From contig CM055096.1 in assembly GCA_029204225.1 (NCBI GenBank), positions 41,846,901-41,910,900 of the forward strand: a stretch of DNA of 64,000 nucleotides, in the 5' to 3' direction. The stretch comes from Diphasiastrum complanatum. Its lineage: Eukaryota > Streptophyta > Lycopodiopsida > Lycopodiales > Lycopodiaceae. Position numbers and translations under genes: made by a program. Below the pieces are notes generated by a model. The model saw only the letters and a list, made by a program, of their open reading frames with translations. It made no database searches and was not told where the DNA came from. Numbering within the stretch: position 1 is the first letter of the stretch; each line of letters opens with the position of its first letter. Shown here one piece after another: positions 1 to 11,776 of the stretch.

Positions 1-2213
1 TCCAGTTTCCGACAAGTTTAATAATTGACTCTTGCCATCTGATGTGTTCCCCAACTTCTTATTCATATCAGCAACCAATAGTGACAGTTTGTTGTGTTAT
101 CATAACACCAGCAGGCACAATCATCTTCTCCAAATTCAGTTGCTTCTTGCTTGGGGTTTTCCATTATCTAAAGCTATCCTACAACATGTCCTTTATAAAC
201 GCACAGCACAAGAGGAGCATTATACAGGCATTTTTATTTTTGGAATATTTCCAGTGGAATTTCCTGAAAAGGTACCGCAGGTTGGTGTTCACCTCAGCAA
301 CATGCCAGGCCTGGAGCATCTCCCTTTCACAAACTTAGATGGAGACATCTGCTGTTGTAATCATGACTCATGAAACAATAAAAAAAGCCTAGCTCAATGC
401 TAGCACCATATATGTGAATTGTAGCTTTCACAGTAATTTTCAGAAATGCCTGGACTGGAGTATTTATTGAAGCTTTTTCCCTGTTAACATTTCTAGCTAC
501 TACCTACTTCACAGCATCACTACCGGATTGTCAGGCCCCGTCACTGGAGGCTGGGTAGCTAGTACAAGAGGATTGAGAAAAAAACATAAGGCAAATATTT
601 TTACCCATATTATGGGAAGTCTCTTCAATAAAATATGTCACTGCATGTTTATCAGCCTTTCAATCCAATGCAAGGCATATAAGCAACTCTTAGAGCAAGG
701 TTGCAGATGTGGTTCACACTAGTAATGGCCGCTTCCCAACTGTGCTCCTTCTTTACGTTAATGCATTATATTTGGGACACAGAATTCAGTGCCTTGCTCC
801 GTGTAAATTGTAAAATGTCAGCTTTATTGATTAGAATTCCAAGTTCTATAACTTTTGGCGCTGCCTTACAGGCAGTTACCCTATAACATGTAATTTTCCT
901 AGTGGCGTGCTTCGGTTTTAGTATTCTTCAGCATGCCATGTGCAATTTTGTTAAATAGCTTCAAACTCAATCCTCCAGGGTCATTTTCCTGTTTTGAATC
1001 TTTTTGAAGATGAATTGTTCTGGAGATATCCTTAAAATGCTTCTGGCTTAGTGGTGAGGTGGCAAACTTACTGCTTTTGTGGAGTCATTCAGTGCATTTA
1101 CAAGTGCATCACATTATAAATAGACTTTTGGATGTCATGTGTGACACTGTATGCTATATGTCTTGACCTTCTGGTTACACCAAAAAGCAGAACAATGCAA
1201 CTTTTGTAATAGGTTTGTATTATATTGTTGCTCACCCAATCTGTGAATAGATTTATGGATATGGCATGTCACGTAAAACATAGAAATTGGTGAACAATTA
1301 GCAATCTCTTTGAAAGATTTTTGAAGATCACCAAATACAATCATGAGATAAAGTTGAAAGTTGAACTCGAAACTGTTGCTGATTTCTCTTACGAAGAGCC
1401 TGTGCATCTCAATATTCAAAAGTTACATAATCCCTATTTATGGTCTTCTAAGGAATCGTAAGGAAACCTTTAGAAAACCCAAATGTGTTTTTTGAAAAGC
1501 AAGGCACCAATTTGGAGCGAAATATTGCCCCATCAGCTTGGTGACCTAATATTCTTATTTGTCCCAAAGGCATTGTGTGTCTTTAACATTCTCACACAAA
1601 GACATTGCCCTTAATGTGGACGGAAATGAAAAGCTAAACTAACGTAATTGTTACAAGACAAACCATAATTTGACATATGCTAGGGATGACATTGAGGAAA
1701 CGTTGTGTCATGTACAAGCTGCAAAAGTGCATATGTTAAGAAGCTGTTACATGAAGGATTCATGGTGAATCACAAAGCTGCAAAATGAAAAGCTTTTTCA
1801 ATTGAATGTCAACATAAAGGTCTATCAGGGTTGTCGAATGGCCCAAGAATGCCAAAGTAGTGGTTGCTTCAAATAAGCATATACTAGGCAAGCTGGATGG
1901 ATAAAAAATGCTAGAGAAAAGGCATCACGAGCATCTTGGTACTATGCAAGACAAATGCTACACCAATACAAAAAAGTGATGCTATTAGTAAACCATGATG
2001 TTTTAGTAGTGGAACAAAGACCAATGTACCGTGATAAACATTATTGCTATTGGCATAAGTTTGATGGCTTATAAGGATATTTCAAGGCAACCTAATATAA
2101 CAAGAGTGTCATATAAATGCAAACTCTATTGTGTGCAAGGATATTTCGAGCCATCTTGGAAGACCAAGAGTACCATTGAAATGCACGAATGGATAGCACT
2201 ATGCTTTCAAGTA
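1..2213. other. Unannotated AT-rich DNA
   Basis: I find no gene here that I can support. Open frames reach about 110 codons on plus near 32-373 but show no recognisable domain, and their two overlapping frames look like chance. No LTR ends, primer-binding site or simple repeat was seen. This could be an intron or 3' flank of a gene outside the window, or old transposon DNA. Confidence 0.4.
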
Positions 2214-2314
2214 GACCTGCCAGGCTGCTCCGGCCTACTGGGAACCGCGCGCGAGCAGGATCCCGATGGCGAACGACACCACCCTCGTCTGGGACTCGCG
2301 CGGGCGCCATGTCC
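2214..2314. other. GC-rich patch of unknown origin
   Basis: About 100 bases with CG-dense runs such as CCGCGCGCGAGC and CGCGCGGGCGCC stand out sharply from the AT-rich surroundings. The patch ends almost exactly where similarity to the Gypsy integrase at 51.9 kb begins. It encodes nothing I recognise in either strand. It may be filler DNA from a breakpoint or part of an unrelated element. Confidence 0.4.
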
Positions 2315-2571
2315 AAGCTAGACCTTATCAACTGATTGCCGGCCAATTGTACCGAAGAGGGCCAGATGGGATTCTTTGGTGATGTATTCTTCCTCATGAG
2401 GCCACTCACATCATTTCGCTTTCACATGAAGGCATGGGTGGGGGTCATTTTGCATCCGATATTACAGTTCGCAAGATCCTGCAATCAGGATGTTGGTGGC
2501 CAACGATTCGTAAGGATACGGAGGAATATCTGAGAAAATGTGATGTGTGCCAAAGACTGAAGAATGCTTGA
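2315..2571 (+). pseudogene. Ty3/Gypsy integrase zinc-finger fragment
   Basis: This short plus-strand remnant encodes the N-terminal H2C2 zinc-binding region of a Ty3/Gypsy integrase. The reading includes HEATHIISLSHEG, a GGHFASDITVRKILQ stretch and the CDVCQR finger end. It is nearly identical by eye to 51902-52137, so both come from one element family. The frame is broken by a TGA where the other copy has tryptophan (LRWC versus LW-stop-C), and nothing of the integrase core follows. Similarity stops near 2555 and a chance stop follows. It is a dead fragment. Confidence 0.8.
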
Positions 2572-4706
2572 CTAAGACTTTATCAAATATAGCTGAGGAT
2601 GGGCGAGGCAGACCATCCGATGAAGAATTCACGGCATTTCAATCCCAGATCGGCTTCCCTCGTCCATCATTATTGCATTTCACGGATGATTCCAGTTCAG
2701 TACGTTGTTCATCCTGATCTAGTTGCTGCTGATTATGAAGAATGTGTAAGTGGTTTAAACTAGCCATAGACTCCGGTTTTGTATTCCATGCAAGGAGAAT
2801 ATGTAGATAAATAAGTTTTTTTCAAATAATATGAACCTCAGCATGTAATGTGCATATGTGAACATTTTTATAATGGAATTGGCAAAACAGATTACAAAAT
2901 TTGATGCTTAGCCAAGTCGAGGGTGGTCCCTCACAAGCGGCCGCGACTCCCTCACCCGCCCCTTTCAAAGAGTCATCCACGAATCCCTACTTCGACGTGG
3001 AACCAGAAGGGAATATAATCGCCAATCATAAGGAGAGGGTGGTTATTGCAAATCAGGAACGAAATAGAACAGAAAAAGACCGAGCATTAGGAGCAAGTGA
3101 TCTTTGCAAAAGCTACTAGGGATTCAAGGTCAAGCAGAAAAGTGACGTCGATCCAATCATCAACATAGATAATTGGTTGAGGATTTGGCATCACAAATTC
3201 TAGAAAACACACAGCCAGCCACTACAAGCCTAGGGCCATTGACAACATCCCAAGGGGCCCCATCTGCACAAACAAGCACATAAGCATCAACTTTAGCTCC
3301 TTTCAATTTGATACAACATGCACATTTGAACAACTAGATGTGCTCGAGGGTGAACCATTTGATACATGCTCATTCCAAGAAACCATCTCGCACGACAAAG
3401 CAATAGGGATGGATGCGGGCTAGGGCAAAGCAAGCAAGAGCATCAAACATGTTCTTAAGAAGCCCTAGACTCTAGAGAGTCATTCCAAGAGTTCCAGGCC
3501 AAGTACGCCAATGCACTTCCCAATTGGGCGGTCATTCCTAAGTTGAGGATAGACAAACCAAGCAAATTTCCAGTACGCCTTGGAGCAGTTCTTTTAAATA
3601 GCACCATCTTTCAGTTGATCTAATGGTGTGACAAGCGACTCTCAACTCCAAAGAGATCTCTTTTTTGAATTATTTGAGTTCCATTGGAATTGTTCCTTGG
3701 GCCCTTCATATTTTAATCCCAACATCCCCTTCTCAGCTTGAAATCTCAAGACTAGCTCATGGTGGCACAAATTTACTATTGAGCACCTATGACAAAGTCC
3801 CAGCATGCGGCACGAGTGGAAGAGTGGCAACGCACCCAATGGTTGGCCTGTAGCTCACATGTCTATGGGCCATTTAAAGATGATACAATCCTAAGGCCCT
3901 AGGCAATGGACGGCTATAGAAATCTCATTCAAGAACTCCACAAGTAAAGTGGATATGCAAAAAAATAAAAAAACATCCAATAATTGTCATGGGACTGACA
4001 ACCATATAGCAGCGGGGGAGGTGGGGGTTGGAATGCAAGGCCTAAGGGGCAGTTCAATGGAGCCCAGGGTAAATTAGAAAAGGACCACCTTGCAGGGAAA
4101 AGCCTTTGTAAATAATCATTTTTGCGATCATTATGGTTAAATCAATGGCCCAAGTATGGCATCATGTGTGTATAAGCCCATCTTGAAGAGCCCTCATCAG
4201 TAGTTAGTTGTGTTAGGTCCCAAGTATGGCACCCTGCGTGCATAACTCCAACTTGTGGTGCCATTAGTCCAACTTGTGGTGCCATTAGTCACTAGGGGAA
4301 AAAGAACAATTTTGGAAAGTCTCAAGGTTTTAACTTAGACCTTAAAGAATTTGTAATAGTTAAAGTCAAGTTTCCTAGAATGGAACTTGCATTGCATATT
4401 GAGACTTAAAATGTCTTGTCCCATAAGTAAGTTTAGAAAGCCAACTCCAGAAGCTTCCATAAAGAGAAGCAATTTGTATGTGATTTGCATCCTTAATGCA
4501 AGAGAGTTAAATGTTGTCATTTTTGGATCCACTTGTGCTAACTTTGGTGTTTGGCTAATCTTAGTATGGGTTTGTGTTCATGTTTCTATTTTCTAAGTTC
4601 TTGTTATTTTAGCCCTATGTTAGCATTTGTGCTTGGTCTTTGTGTGGTTCTAATTTAGTTAAGCATTTAGAGAGGTTTGGAACAGGGTATGTGAGTGAGT
4701 AGAGAG

Positions 4707-4708
<2 letters not shown>
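2572..4708. other. Unannotated DNA, possibly decayed retroelement
   Basis: No gene can be supported. An open stretch at 2901-3119 is short, proline/serine-rich at the start and charged at the end, like disordered gag or linker sequence, but it has no diagnostic motif. Because it lies just downstream of the Gypsy fragment it could belong to the same dead element. A 21-bp direct duplication is annotated separately at 4247-4288. Confidence 0.35.
4247..4288. repeat. 21-bp tandem duplication
   Basis: The unit TCCAACTTGTGGTGCCATTAG occurs twice head to tail without mismatch. Looser similarity extends to the preceding 100 bases, where CCAAGTATGGCA also occurs twice. It is probably a replication-slippage product. 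Confidence 0.85.

Positions 4709-4747
<39 letters not shown>
4709..4747. repeat. (GA)n microsatellite
   Basis: An uninterrupted GA tract of about 39 bases, flanked by purine-rich GAGTGAGTAGAGAGGGAA on the left and GTGGAAGTGTGTGAGAG on the right. Confidence 0.95.
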
Positions 4748-4751
<4 letters not shown>

Positions 4752-6139
4752 AGTGTGTGAGAGTAGGAAGAAAGTAGAGTTAGTGCTATTTGGTTTTAAT
4801 TATGTTTTCATGGCATTTTGTTTGTAACTAGAAATAGTGTTTAACCCTCTTTGTTTTGCAAGCATCCCCAAGGCTCCTAGGTTCAAGCCCTACGTCCCGT
4901 GCTACAAACAACTTAGAAGGAGGAGGTAGAAGCCCTCTACTTCTTGACAACAATATCGCTTGGCTTCGAGTAGATGTCTTTGAACCAGACGCATGCAACC
5001 AAAATTTTCACTAGTTCGATTCCAGTACAAACTGTATCTTAGCGTTCGTTCAAAGTACCATGTCTCTCATGTAAAATTTACATTTTACAATTCCTTCGTT
5101 GAGATCAGCTGCTATGCACTTAACACAAGTCAGTGTACTCATTATGTCTCCTCATCATTACTGGTCCAAGAAAATCCTATAACAAACTTTCCTTTCCACA
5201 ACAAGAACTTGTCAACATATCAGATCCAAAGTTTGTCAATCTCCTTGTGGAAGTATGACTATGGCACCTTGAATTTGCTCCCATTTTTTTATCAACTTTC
5301 ATTCAAAATTTTGCACCAAGAGAGGGGTAAGTGTGATAGTTCCCCCTCACTTCTAAAATAAGTTGATCGGACTAAGGGTAAACTTCTTGAATAAAAGCTT
5401 TTACAATACTTTGCTTTCCATATGCTAGGATTATGACTTGATCCAACTTGTTGCCAATCTCTGAAGAGGATCCTAGTCTTCCTTGTTGAAGAAAAATCCA
5501 ACTGTAATTGGATATCACCCATATTCAGTGGGTTTCAATTCCAATGGTAGCCATCCCAATGAAGACTAACTGCTCCAAAGAAGATCTCCCCTAAAATTGT
5601 CTACATCTGATGGACTGTGTCACAAATTTTACAAACATTGAGTCATTTCATTGTCATTTACGTGAGAGTACTGAACTGCAAATCTGCCCCACAAACTCTA
5701 TAATTCTCTTTTGTCCGGAAGTATCAACCTCCAAAAGAAAAGTCCCTTCTCGAGCTTAGCAGCTCCTTGTACCACAAGCAATCATGCAAACTAGGTAGAG
5801 CATGAGTACTAAGACTCACCACAGATACATACAAGCAAGACACTCAGATCTATTATAGAATTAGCTCACTGAGAACACCCATCCAACTCTTCGTGCTTCC
5901 ACCGTTAAGCAGCACATTGTCTCAGTAACGCCCCACCAAATCTGGCCGACATTCCTTATAGTTGAACGATCGACAACTATCCTATATCGGCAGCTAACTA
6001 CTTGTGCATCGTGCTTTACACCCAAAGTTGAACAACATCTCTACATTAATGGTTATTGCATACAGTTCAAATATGTCACCTGGCACCCCACAGGGCACAT
6101 CCTGTGCTTTCACCTACTAGAAATGGTGTGTGTGTGTGT
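4748..6139. other. Unannotated DNA with weak LINE-like trace on minus
   Basis: No intact gene is seen. On minus, about 5770-5290, a much-interrupted translation contains LEKGLFFWRLILPDKREL, then IWKAKYCKSFYS and SWCKILNES. Such a tryptophan-rich order is seen near the C-terminal end of plant LINE reverse transcriptases (zf-RVT region). Stops in every frame make this tentative. A short TG repeat lies at 6126-6139. Confidence 0.25.
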
Positions 6140-6496
6140 GGTATTACTAGAAATCAGATTCAATATAAAGTTTAGTTCTGAAATAGATTGAAAAAACAGT
6201 GTGATAGCACAAGTTCCTCAGGCATCAAAGACAGCCATCGTCTGATCAAAAATTGAGGAGTCATAGACGTCCGTGTTTTGATCAGAGTGAGTGAACAAAT
6301 GTCATCAAACAGCAATGAAGTGCATTCAAATCACAATCAGCATTCATCTACGTTATACATAGATAGAAAAGCGTATTGCTATTATATTACACTGAAGCAT
6401 AACAATGACAGATACAACCAGAATGACGACGTAACTGGGAGGCTCAAAATCATTCGTCTCATGGACGGAGCGTCTCAAGTAATCTGTGCTGAGATG

Positions 6497-6509
6497 ATCT
6501 ATTTATAGA
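6497..6509 (-). promoter_or_regulatory. TATA box inside the Copia LTR
   Basis: The minus strand reads CTATAAATAGATC, a good plant TATA box, lying within the distal part of the LTR. It is the likely RNA polymerase II start signal separating U3 from R. Nothing shows that it is still active. Confidence 0.5.
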
Positions 6510-6639
6510 TTGTATCCATGTATTAACTACATTAAATGTTTGTCACCTAATTAGGTAAGTCGTTGTACTTGGAAGTATATGGCTTTTGTGACAACTATAC
6601 ATGGTATATACCCTCAACGAATTAGGAATGTTGACATGG

Positions 6640-6905
6640 ACGAGGACGTCAAAAATTCTCTCACTTCGCATTTTATGTGAAGTGGTTTTCTCTCACTTCG
6701 CAAATTTTGGGAAGTGGCTGGGAACGTCCTTCATTCAAAATAGGCGACCTTTGCTTTTTCTCTTTCTTCAGGTTTTTCGTGAAAAAGTCGAAGGTGCCCT
6801 AAAGCAGATCAAGTCTTGAAGTAGATGACCTTCGGGAATTTTCTCTCTCTTCGCGAACATTTCGCGAAAAAGCTAAAGGTGCCCTAAAATGGTTAAACTT
6901 TGAAC
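6640..6905. repeat. Diverged tandem blocks in LTR U3 with TTCGCGAA palindromes
   Basis: Two to three related blocks of roughly 80 bases can be aligned by eye. Each has AGGGCACCTT next to a run containing TTTTTCGCGAAA or a relative (TTTTTCACGAAA). The palindrome TTCGCGAA occurs at 6850-6857 and 6861-6868. Repeated short blocks in U3 are typical of LTR enhancer regions. Confidence 0.6.
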
Positions 6906-7433
6906 TGTGCCTAAGTGTCGCGTTTTGGGAAAATGCAAAAATGGCAAAACTGTTATGAAATAGTTTAAATTGTTGAACTATGCTAGTTTTGCATTTTGGG
7001 AAAATGCGAAAAAGCCGACACTATGGAAAACATAGTTTATTTCTGCAGACTGTTGTGATACTTAGAGTATTTTTGCATATTGTCGCGAAAGTAATGTATT
7101 TCTGTAGACTTGTTCTAAATGCTAATTTTGTGGAAGTCCTTGAAGACGGCGAAGTCTTCAATGACTTCAAATTATTGAACTTAACATCTGAACTTGAAAT
7201 TATGATATGATTGGTTACCCTTTGCTGGAGATCAGCCGAAAGCCCGTTGTAGACGTTTTTCAAATAAATTGGTTGTCTAAGTTTGTGATTCCTATAGGTA
7301 TTAGATGAGCAGACATAGAACCAAAGTTGGTTTCACCTAACCTTAGATCAATGATTGATAAATGTGCAAGAAGAATCATGAAATAGAAGCTAGTCATTCA
7401 CCAAGGAGACCACTGTGGGCTTAATTTCTAACA

Positions 7434-7444
7434 GTCCCCCTTAA
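7434..7444 (-). promoter_or_regulatory. Polypurine tract of the Copia element
   Basis: On minus the sequence TTAAGGGGGAC lies immediately before the LTR start TGTTAGAAAT. This purine-rich stretch is the plus-strand DNA priming site used in reverse transcription. Confidence 0.75.
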
Positions 7445-8545
7445 GGTCACAATTGGTGCTTTGGTATCTTCGTCAGGTTCAGCATGTTGAATAACTTCTG
7501 ATGCTTGATCCTGGGAAACACTTTGGTGAAGATGTCTGCGACCATTTCTGTTGTGGAGCAGTATTTAAGGATCACTTGCCCTGAAAAAAACTTTTTCCCG
7601 AATGAAATGATACTAGATTTCTATGTGCTTGGATTTGTCATGAAATCTGGGATTCAGTGACAGTGAAATACAGCTCAAGTTGTCACACAAAATGGTGGTA
7701 GCATTGAACTGAGTGTAATGTAAGTCATGAAGTAACAACCTGATCCATACAGCTTCTTTTGAAGCTTGACATGTGGCGATGTACTCTGTCTCAATCAAAG
7801 AAAGCGCAACTGATTTTTGCTTCCTTGAGTTCCACGAAATCGGTCCCCTTGCCAGATAGAAACAGAATCCAGAGGTAGATTTTCTGGTAGAGACTGTTCC
7901 TCCCCAATCTGAGTTGGAGTAGCCTCGCAGGACGAGTGGGTCGATAGCATTTCCATCATAACATAAAATGTGATCTAAACTTCTCTGAATATATCTCATC
8001 ACTCTCTTTAATGCTTTCCAATGAGAGATCCTAGGATTAGACATGAATTGACTTAACGTGCTAATAGTGTATGCTAAATCTGGTCTAATACACAACATTG
8101 CATACATCAAAGATCCTATTAGTGAATGATAAGGGTACTTTGCTATGTCGAGTACTTCACTATCAGAATCAACACAAGTAGATTCAGTCAATACTATATT
8201 TGGATCCATTGGAGTATCAATTGGTTTGCAAGCAGACATATGAAAATTTTCTAAAATGCCTTTTAGATATGCTGCTGGCTAAGATAGATCTTCTTTTGAA
8301 GCCTATTTCTAGTAATGTGAATTCCTAGCAAAGAATGGACAGCTCCTACATCAGTCAAGTCAAATTCCTTTGACAGATCACTCTTAGTAGTGTGTAGAAG
8401 AGAAGTGTTGTTAGACAAAATAAATACATCATCTACGTAAAGAGCTATGTGAACTGAATTGGTGCTTATATGCTTTGAATAAACATTACAGTCAGCTGAA
8501 TTGTTTGCAAATCCCAATTGAATGAGATAAGAGTTGATCCTTGTT
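7445..8545 (-). pseudogene. Copia reverse transcriptase end and RNase H
   Basis: This is the 3' half of a Ty1/Copia pol on minus. The upstream part (8517 down to 8263) carries the reverse transcriptase active site ALYVDDVFILSNN, followed by FDLTDVG and LLGIHITR. The next frame (8239-7613) is the connection and RNase H domain with IDTPMDP, YHSLIGSLMYA, GYSNSDWGG, ETEYIA, CDNLSCI and KHIEI. After a stop the reading goes on to MVADIFTKVFPRIKH just before the polypurine tract, with one further frameshift. Two breaks between RT and RNase H plus the nonsense codon make it non-functional. All of gag, protease, integrase and the N-terminal RT are missing; similarity stops at about 8545 where unrelated DNA begins. 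Confidence 0.9.
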
Positions 8546-10075
8546 AGAGATTTTTCCGACAGGAAATTGGTCCCGCCAGAAAGCCCGAGCGAGTGAAAGG
8601 GCCCACACTACCCTTATGCGAGTGACTAGGGTCTATTACCACTTCCAACCCTGGGGTCGTCCTAATCACCCCATACTCCCCAATCAATGAGAGTTTTTCA
8701 GGCTCTCAGAAGTATGATTGCAAGGAGATCGACTATTGAGTCCTCAAAGTTCTTCTCAATGCAGTAGAGTGAGAGAATGACTTCGTGTCATTCTATGAGG
8801 TCAGTAGAATATAAAACATCTTTGAAACCAAGTACTGACTGAAACTTTAGACATGACATATAATGATTCAGAAGAGTACTAAAATGGTTACATCTCTTGT
8901 TCATTCGTAGTCGAGGAAAGGTAAAATAAATGGTTCACGAGATCTAAGGATCTCCCCTAGACGTTCAGCACCAAGAATTGACACAATCCGTTGAATGTAA
9001 GCAATTTTCTGCCCAATAAGTATTGTAATACTGAAGTATGGTGATTGTGCATAGGGAATGTTTCAACCAAGTGATAAATTTGGTCTAAACATCTCATAAA
9101 CAATCTCCCTCTTAAATAAGGGTCCCGTTCATCACACAAAATATTTTTGCTTTGGTTTGTGTTATGATATCTATTGCTTTCCTTTAATGCATTTTATGTT
9201 CATCAAACGTCATTTACTCAAAAGATATTATGGCAAGCTTAATCTTGAGAAAAATGTTTTTTCCATTTTTAGCAAACTTTCATCTTTAAAATTTGTTCCA
9301 TCATAATAGGTGAATACTTGTCAACAAGCACGTTATTTTCGAGATATTTTGAATTATTTCATACATTTATAGTGTGTACAATGTCTAAGATCATTCGGGA
9401 GTCTATGTATAGGATGAAATCAATCACTTCACTCTCGTATTTTTCAACAAGGGTGTGATTGAATAAGAAAAACTCAAAAACAAAAAGGACAAGATGTTAC
9501 TTGTATATTCTAACAAGTATCATCAACTACCCTATGTTAAAAACATATGGGATTGATTCTAAGCTATAGGGGATATTCCACCCCGTATAGTCATTTAAAT
9601 GACCTTCTCTCTATATTCCAAGAGAGTTGGCTTATGCAACGTTAATAAAATCATATTTACAATGACATAATTGACAGTTATTATCATTTGTACAACAACA
9701 ATACCCATCAGAATATACATCGCAATACTCATGATTGAGTTCGATTTTTCTAGATGAAAGCAAAATTAACTTGAAACCGAAAATTTGTATACCTAGCACA
9801 CTTTTTTTTTTCTCTTTCTTTTCTCTTTTTTTTTTTCTCTTTTCTCTCTAATTTATGCCTACTTGACTCATGTTAATAAATATAGAATGATAATTAAGTA
9901 AGAGTCTTTTTAAGAATGCACAAATAATCATAGATGCACATGAGTAGTCATAACAAGAAAACTAAAGTCATTATACACATTGACAATCAGATTTCATTCA
10001 CATAATTTGGGGATGCACAGGAGCGCGATACGTACCATCAAAATATTGAATCACCAAATGCTTAATCGGAGAAAT
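8546..10075. other. Unannotated DNA
   Basis: No gene supported. The part next to the Copia fragment (8546-8800) is less AT-rich and has phrases such as GAGCGAGTGAAAGGGCCCACAC, which may be an unrelated insertion or LTR. A polypyrimidine tract made of T and C runs lies at 9799-9849. Confidence 0.35.
9799..9849. repeat. Polypyrimidine tract
   Basis: Low-complexity stretch of T runs broken by CTCTTT-type units. It may simply be slippage-prone DNA. Confidence 0.85.
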
Positions 10076-11160
10076 CTCAGTCACGGGTGTGGTTGCAGAA
10101 CTACTATCACTCAGTAGTATGGATAATGGTTCACAAGTACGTGGTCTCCAACTGTAAACACTTCAGTTCTCCAGTCAGAAAGTATTGTATGACAATCTCC
10201 TCTAGACTAGTTCTCAAAACAATAACTATCCATGTTAAGATGGCAGCGCTTAGATCCGTGTCTAGTAGACACCAGAATTTTGCTCTTGATCAGATGTAGG
10301 CATGGAGAAGTGCCTTTCCTTTGCTCAGATAATAGATGACTGGAAACTCATAGATCAGTCCTCTACTTAGGAAACATGACAAACACGATAACGTATACAT
10401 TCACACGTTATACACGCGGAGGGTTGTGAAAGAATAATAAAATCCCATCAAGATCTTTGCTCCTTAGCTGCTCTCAAGAAGATAGCATGTGTACTCAAAT
10501 AGCTATGATCTCTCCACAACCTCTCATAGAGCGCTGATCATTGCTCATCTCCCATAGTTGTTAAAGCTGTGATGGTTCAGTAGCAGCAAAAGCTTAGGTA
10601 GCTCAAGGATGGCTTGCTCAATCTGTACTCAGAGTTTGCATCTCATTTCATCTGTCTAACCTGCGCTTAGTAGATATCGTTCATGCAAGTGAATTCCATA
10701 CTTGACTTGTACTCAGATGATAGTGCCTCCTTTGATTCTGATGGAACTGCATTGGAAACCGGGTAGCGCTCAGAAAAATGATATAAGAAAAGCTTGACAA
10801 AGTGATCAGTACAAGATTACTCAGTTCTGAAAAGTGATATTCCTTCTCTCTCAACAGTTAAGAGTTATGATTCCACATTGCTCTCAGAGGCCATCACTCA
10901 AACTCAATACTCAGGTACTTCAGAAATTCAAACTCGTGTATCATCAGCAGTGCTCACTTCTAAGGAGGCAATGCTCGTGCACACTACAGTGTTCACTCGA
11001 GGTAAAACTGCCCAGGTAGTGCTCAGATCACTCAAAAGATTATTCACATGGCTTATCGATAGTTTTATCTACTCTCCATTAGCTGTTGTTGGCAAGTGCT
11101 TCAGACGATCTCAAGGTAGGAGTCTTTGCTTCAAGGTAGATATTGACTTTTTCCAACTGC
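10076..11160. repeat. Region dense in CTCAG-type short motifs
   Basis: Over about 1.1 kb the pentamer CTCAG, often as GCTCAG or ACTCAG, and one-base variants such as CTTAG, TTCAG and CTCAA recur every few tens of bases. Examples are CACTCAGTAG, TGCTCAGATAATAG, TGTACTCAGATGATAG, GCGCTCAGAAAAATG, TTACTCAGTTCTG and GTGCTCAGATCACTC. The region sits just 5' of the transposase-like gene. Arrays of short degenerate motifs near the ends are known from plant CACTA-type DNA transposons, where transposase binds them. That role here is inference. Confidence 0.45.
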
Positions 11161-11667
11161 TTGCTCAATCTAGGTGGTCATAACAACGATTGAAACATTT
11201 CCTAATGATCCAGCTACCAATTTGTGTCCAAATTTTAAGTCTGTAACTCATCTTCTCATGTATGTATGTGAAGGAAATAGTGGATTACTTGGATATTGTC
11301 AAAGGTTGCGTGATATTGGAATGCATAGCATATCTTGTCTGAATCAACAATTACAGTTTGCTAATCAACAATTGCAACGTGCAAATCAACAATTGCTTCA
11401 TTATGTGCAACACACTAGTGCTGAAAACAATTCACTCAAGAATGCTATGTCAGAGTTGAATGCAACTGTCACTAGTCTTCGAGGATCAAACCAAGAAATG
11501 TTAGAATCCATGGAAAAGTTGCGATCCGAGAGTTTAAAATCTGTTGTTGATCTAAAAGTTATCAATAAGGCAATGATGAAGAGAAAAAGAAAGAGAGTAC
11601 CAATGAAGAATATTGATGACCTATCTACACATAGAGGCAATCAGAAAAAAAGAATCCGAACATTCAA

Positions 11668-11776
11668 GTATGTTGTCATCTGATTTGTATATGTCATTCA
11701 AGTTTGATTTGCACTTGATAACATGGATTATTTATTTATTATTAAACATAATTTGAGTTTCATATGTTTGTTGCAG
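11668..11776 (+). other. Intron 1 of the transposase-like gene
   Basis: Donor CAA/GTATGT and acceptor TTTGTTGCAG/ATC delimit 109 bases. Removal keeps the frame open across the join (phase 2), changing the lysine codon only in its origin. The AT-rich content and length are typical of plant introns. Confidence 0.75.

Larger units (their letters stand above)
6140..7433 (-). repeat. Copia 3' LTR, about 1.3 kb
   Basis: On minus the LTR starts TGTTAGAAATTAAGCCCAC directly after a polypurine tract, as expected for a 3' LTR downstream of the RNase H region at 7445-8260. The other end is not sharp. Around 6140 an ACTAGAAAT sequence, loosely inverted to the start, suggests the terminus. Inside there is a TATA-like CTATAAATAGATC on minus (6497-6509) and a U3 part with diverged tandem blocks containing TTCGCGAA palindromes and AGGGCACCTT. 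No second LTR of this element was found in the window. Confidence 0.7.

Noticed and set aside
32-373. 113-codon plus ORF at the window start
   Set aside because: Two overlapping frames of equal quality, no domain and no codon pattern that would favour either.
2092-2409. 105-codon minus ORF over the GC-rich patch
   Set aside because: It crosses the boundary between GC-rich DNA and the Gypsy fragment, lies antisense to the latter and has no domain.
4868-4892. tRNA-like B box GGTTCAAGCCCTAC
   Set aside because: No matching A box or cloverleaf could be drawn around it.
10878-11183. 101-codon plus ORF before the transposase-like gene
   Set aside because: It falls inside the CTCAG-rich array, overlaps another frame and ends in the probable acceptor site. 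It may contain an upstream exon, but nothing supports this.
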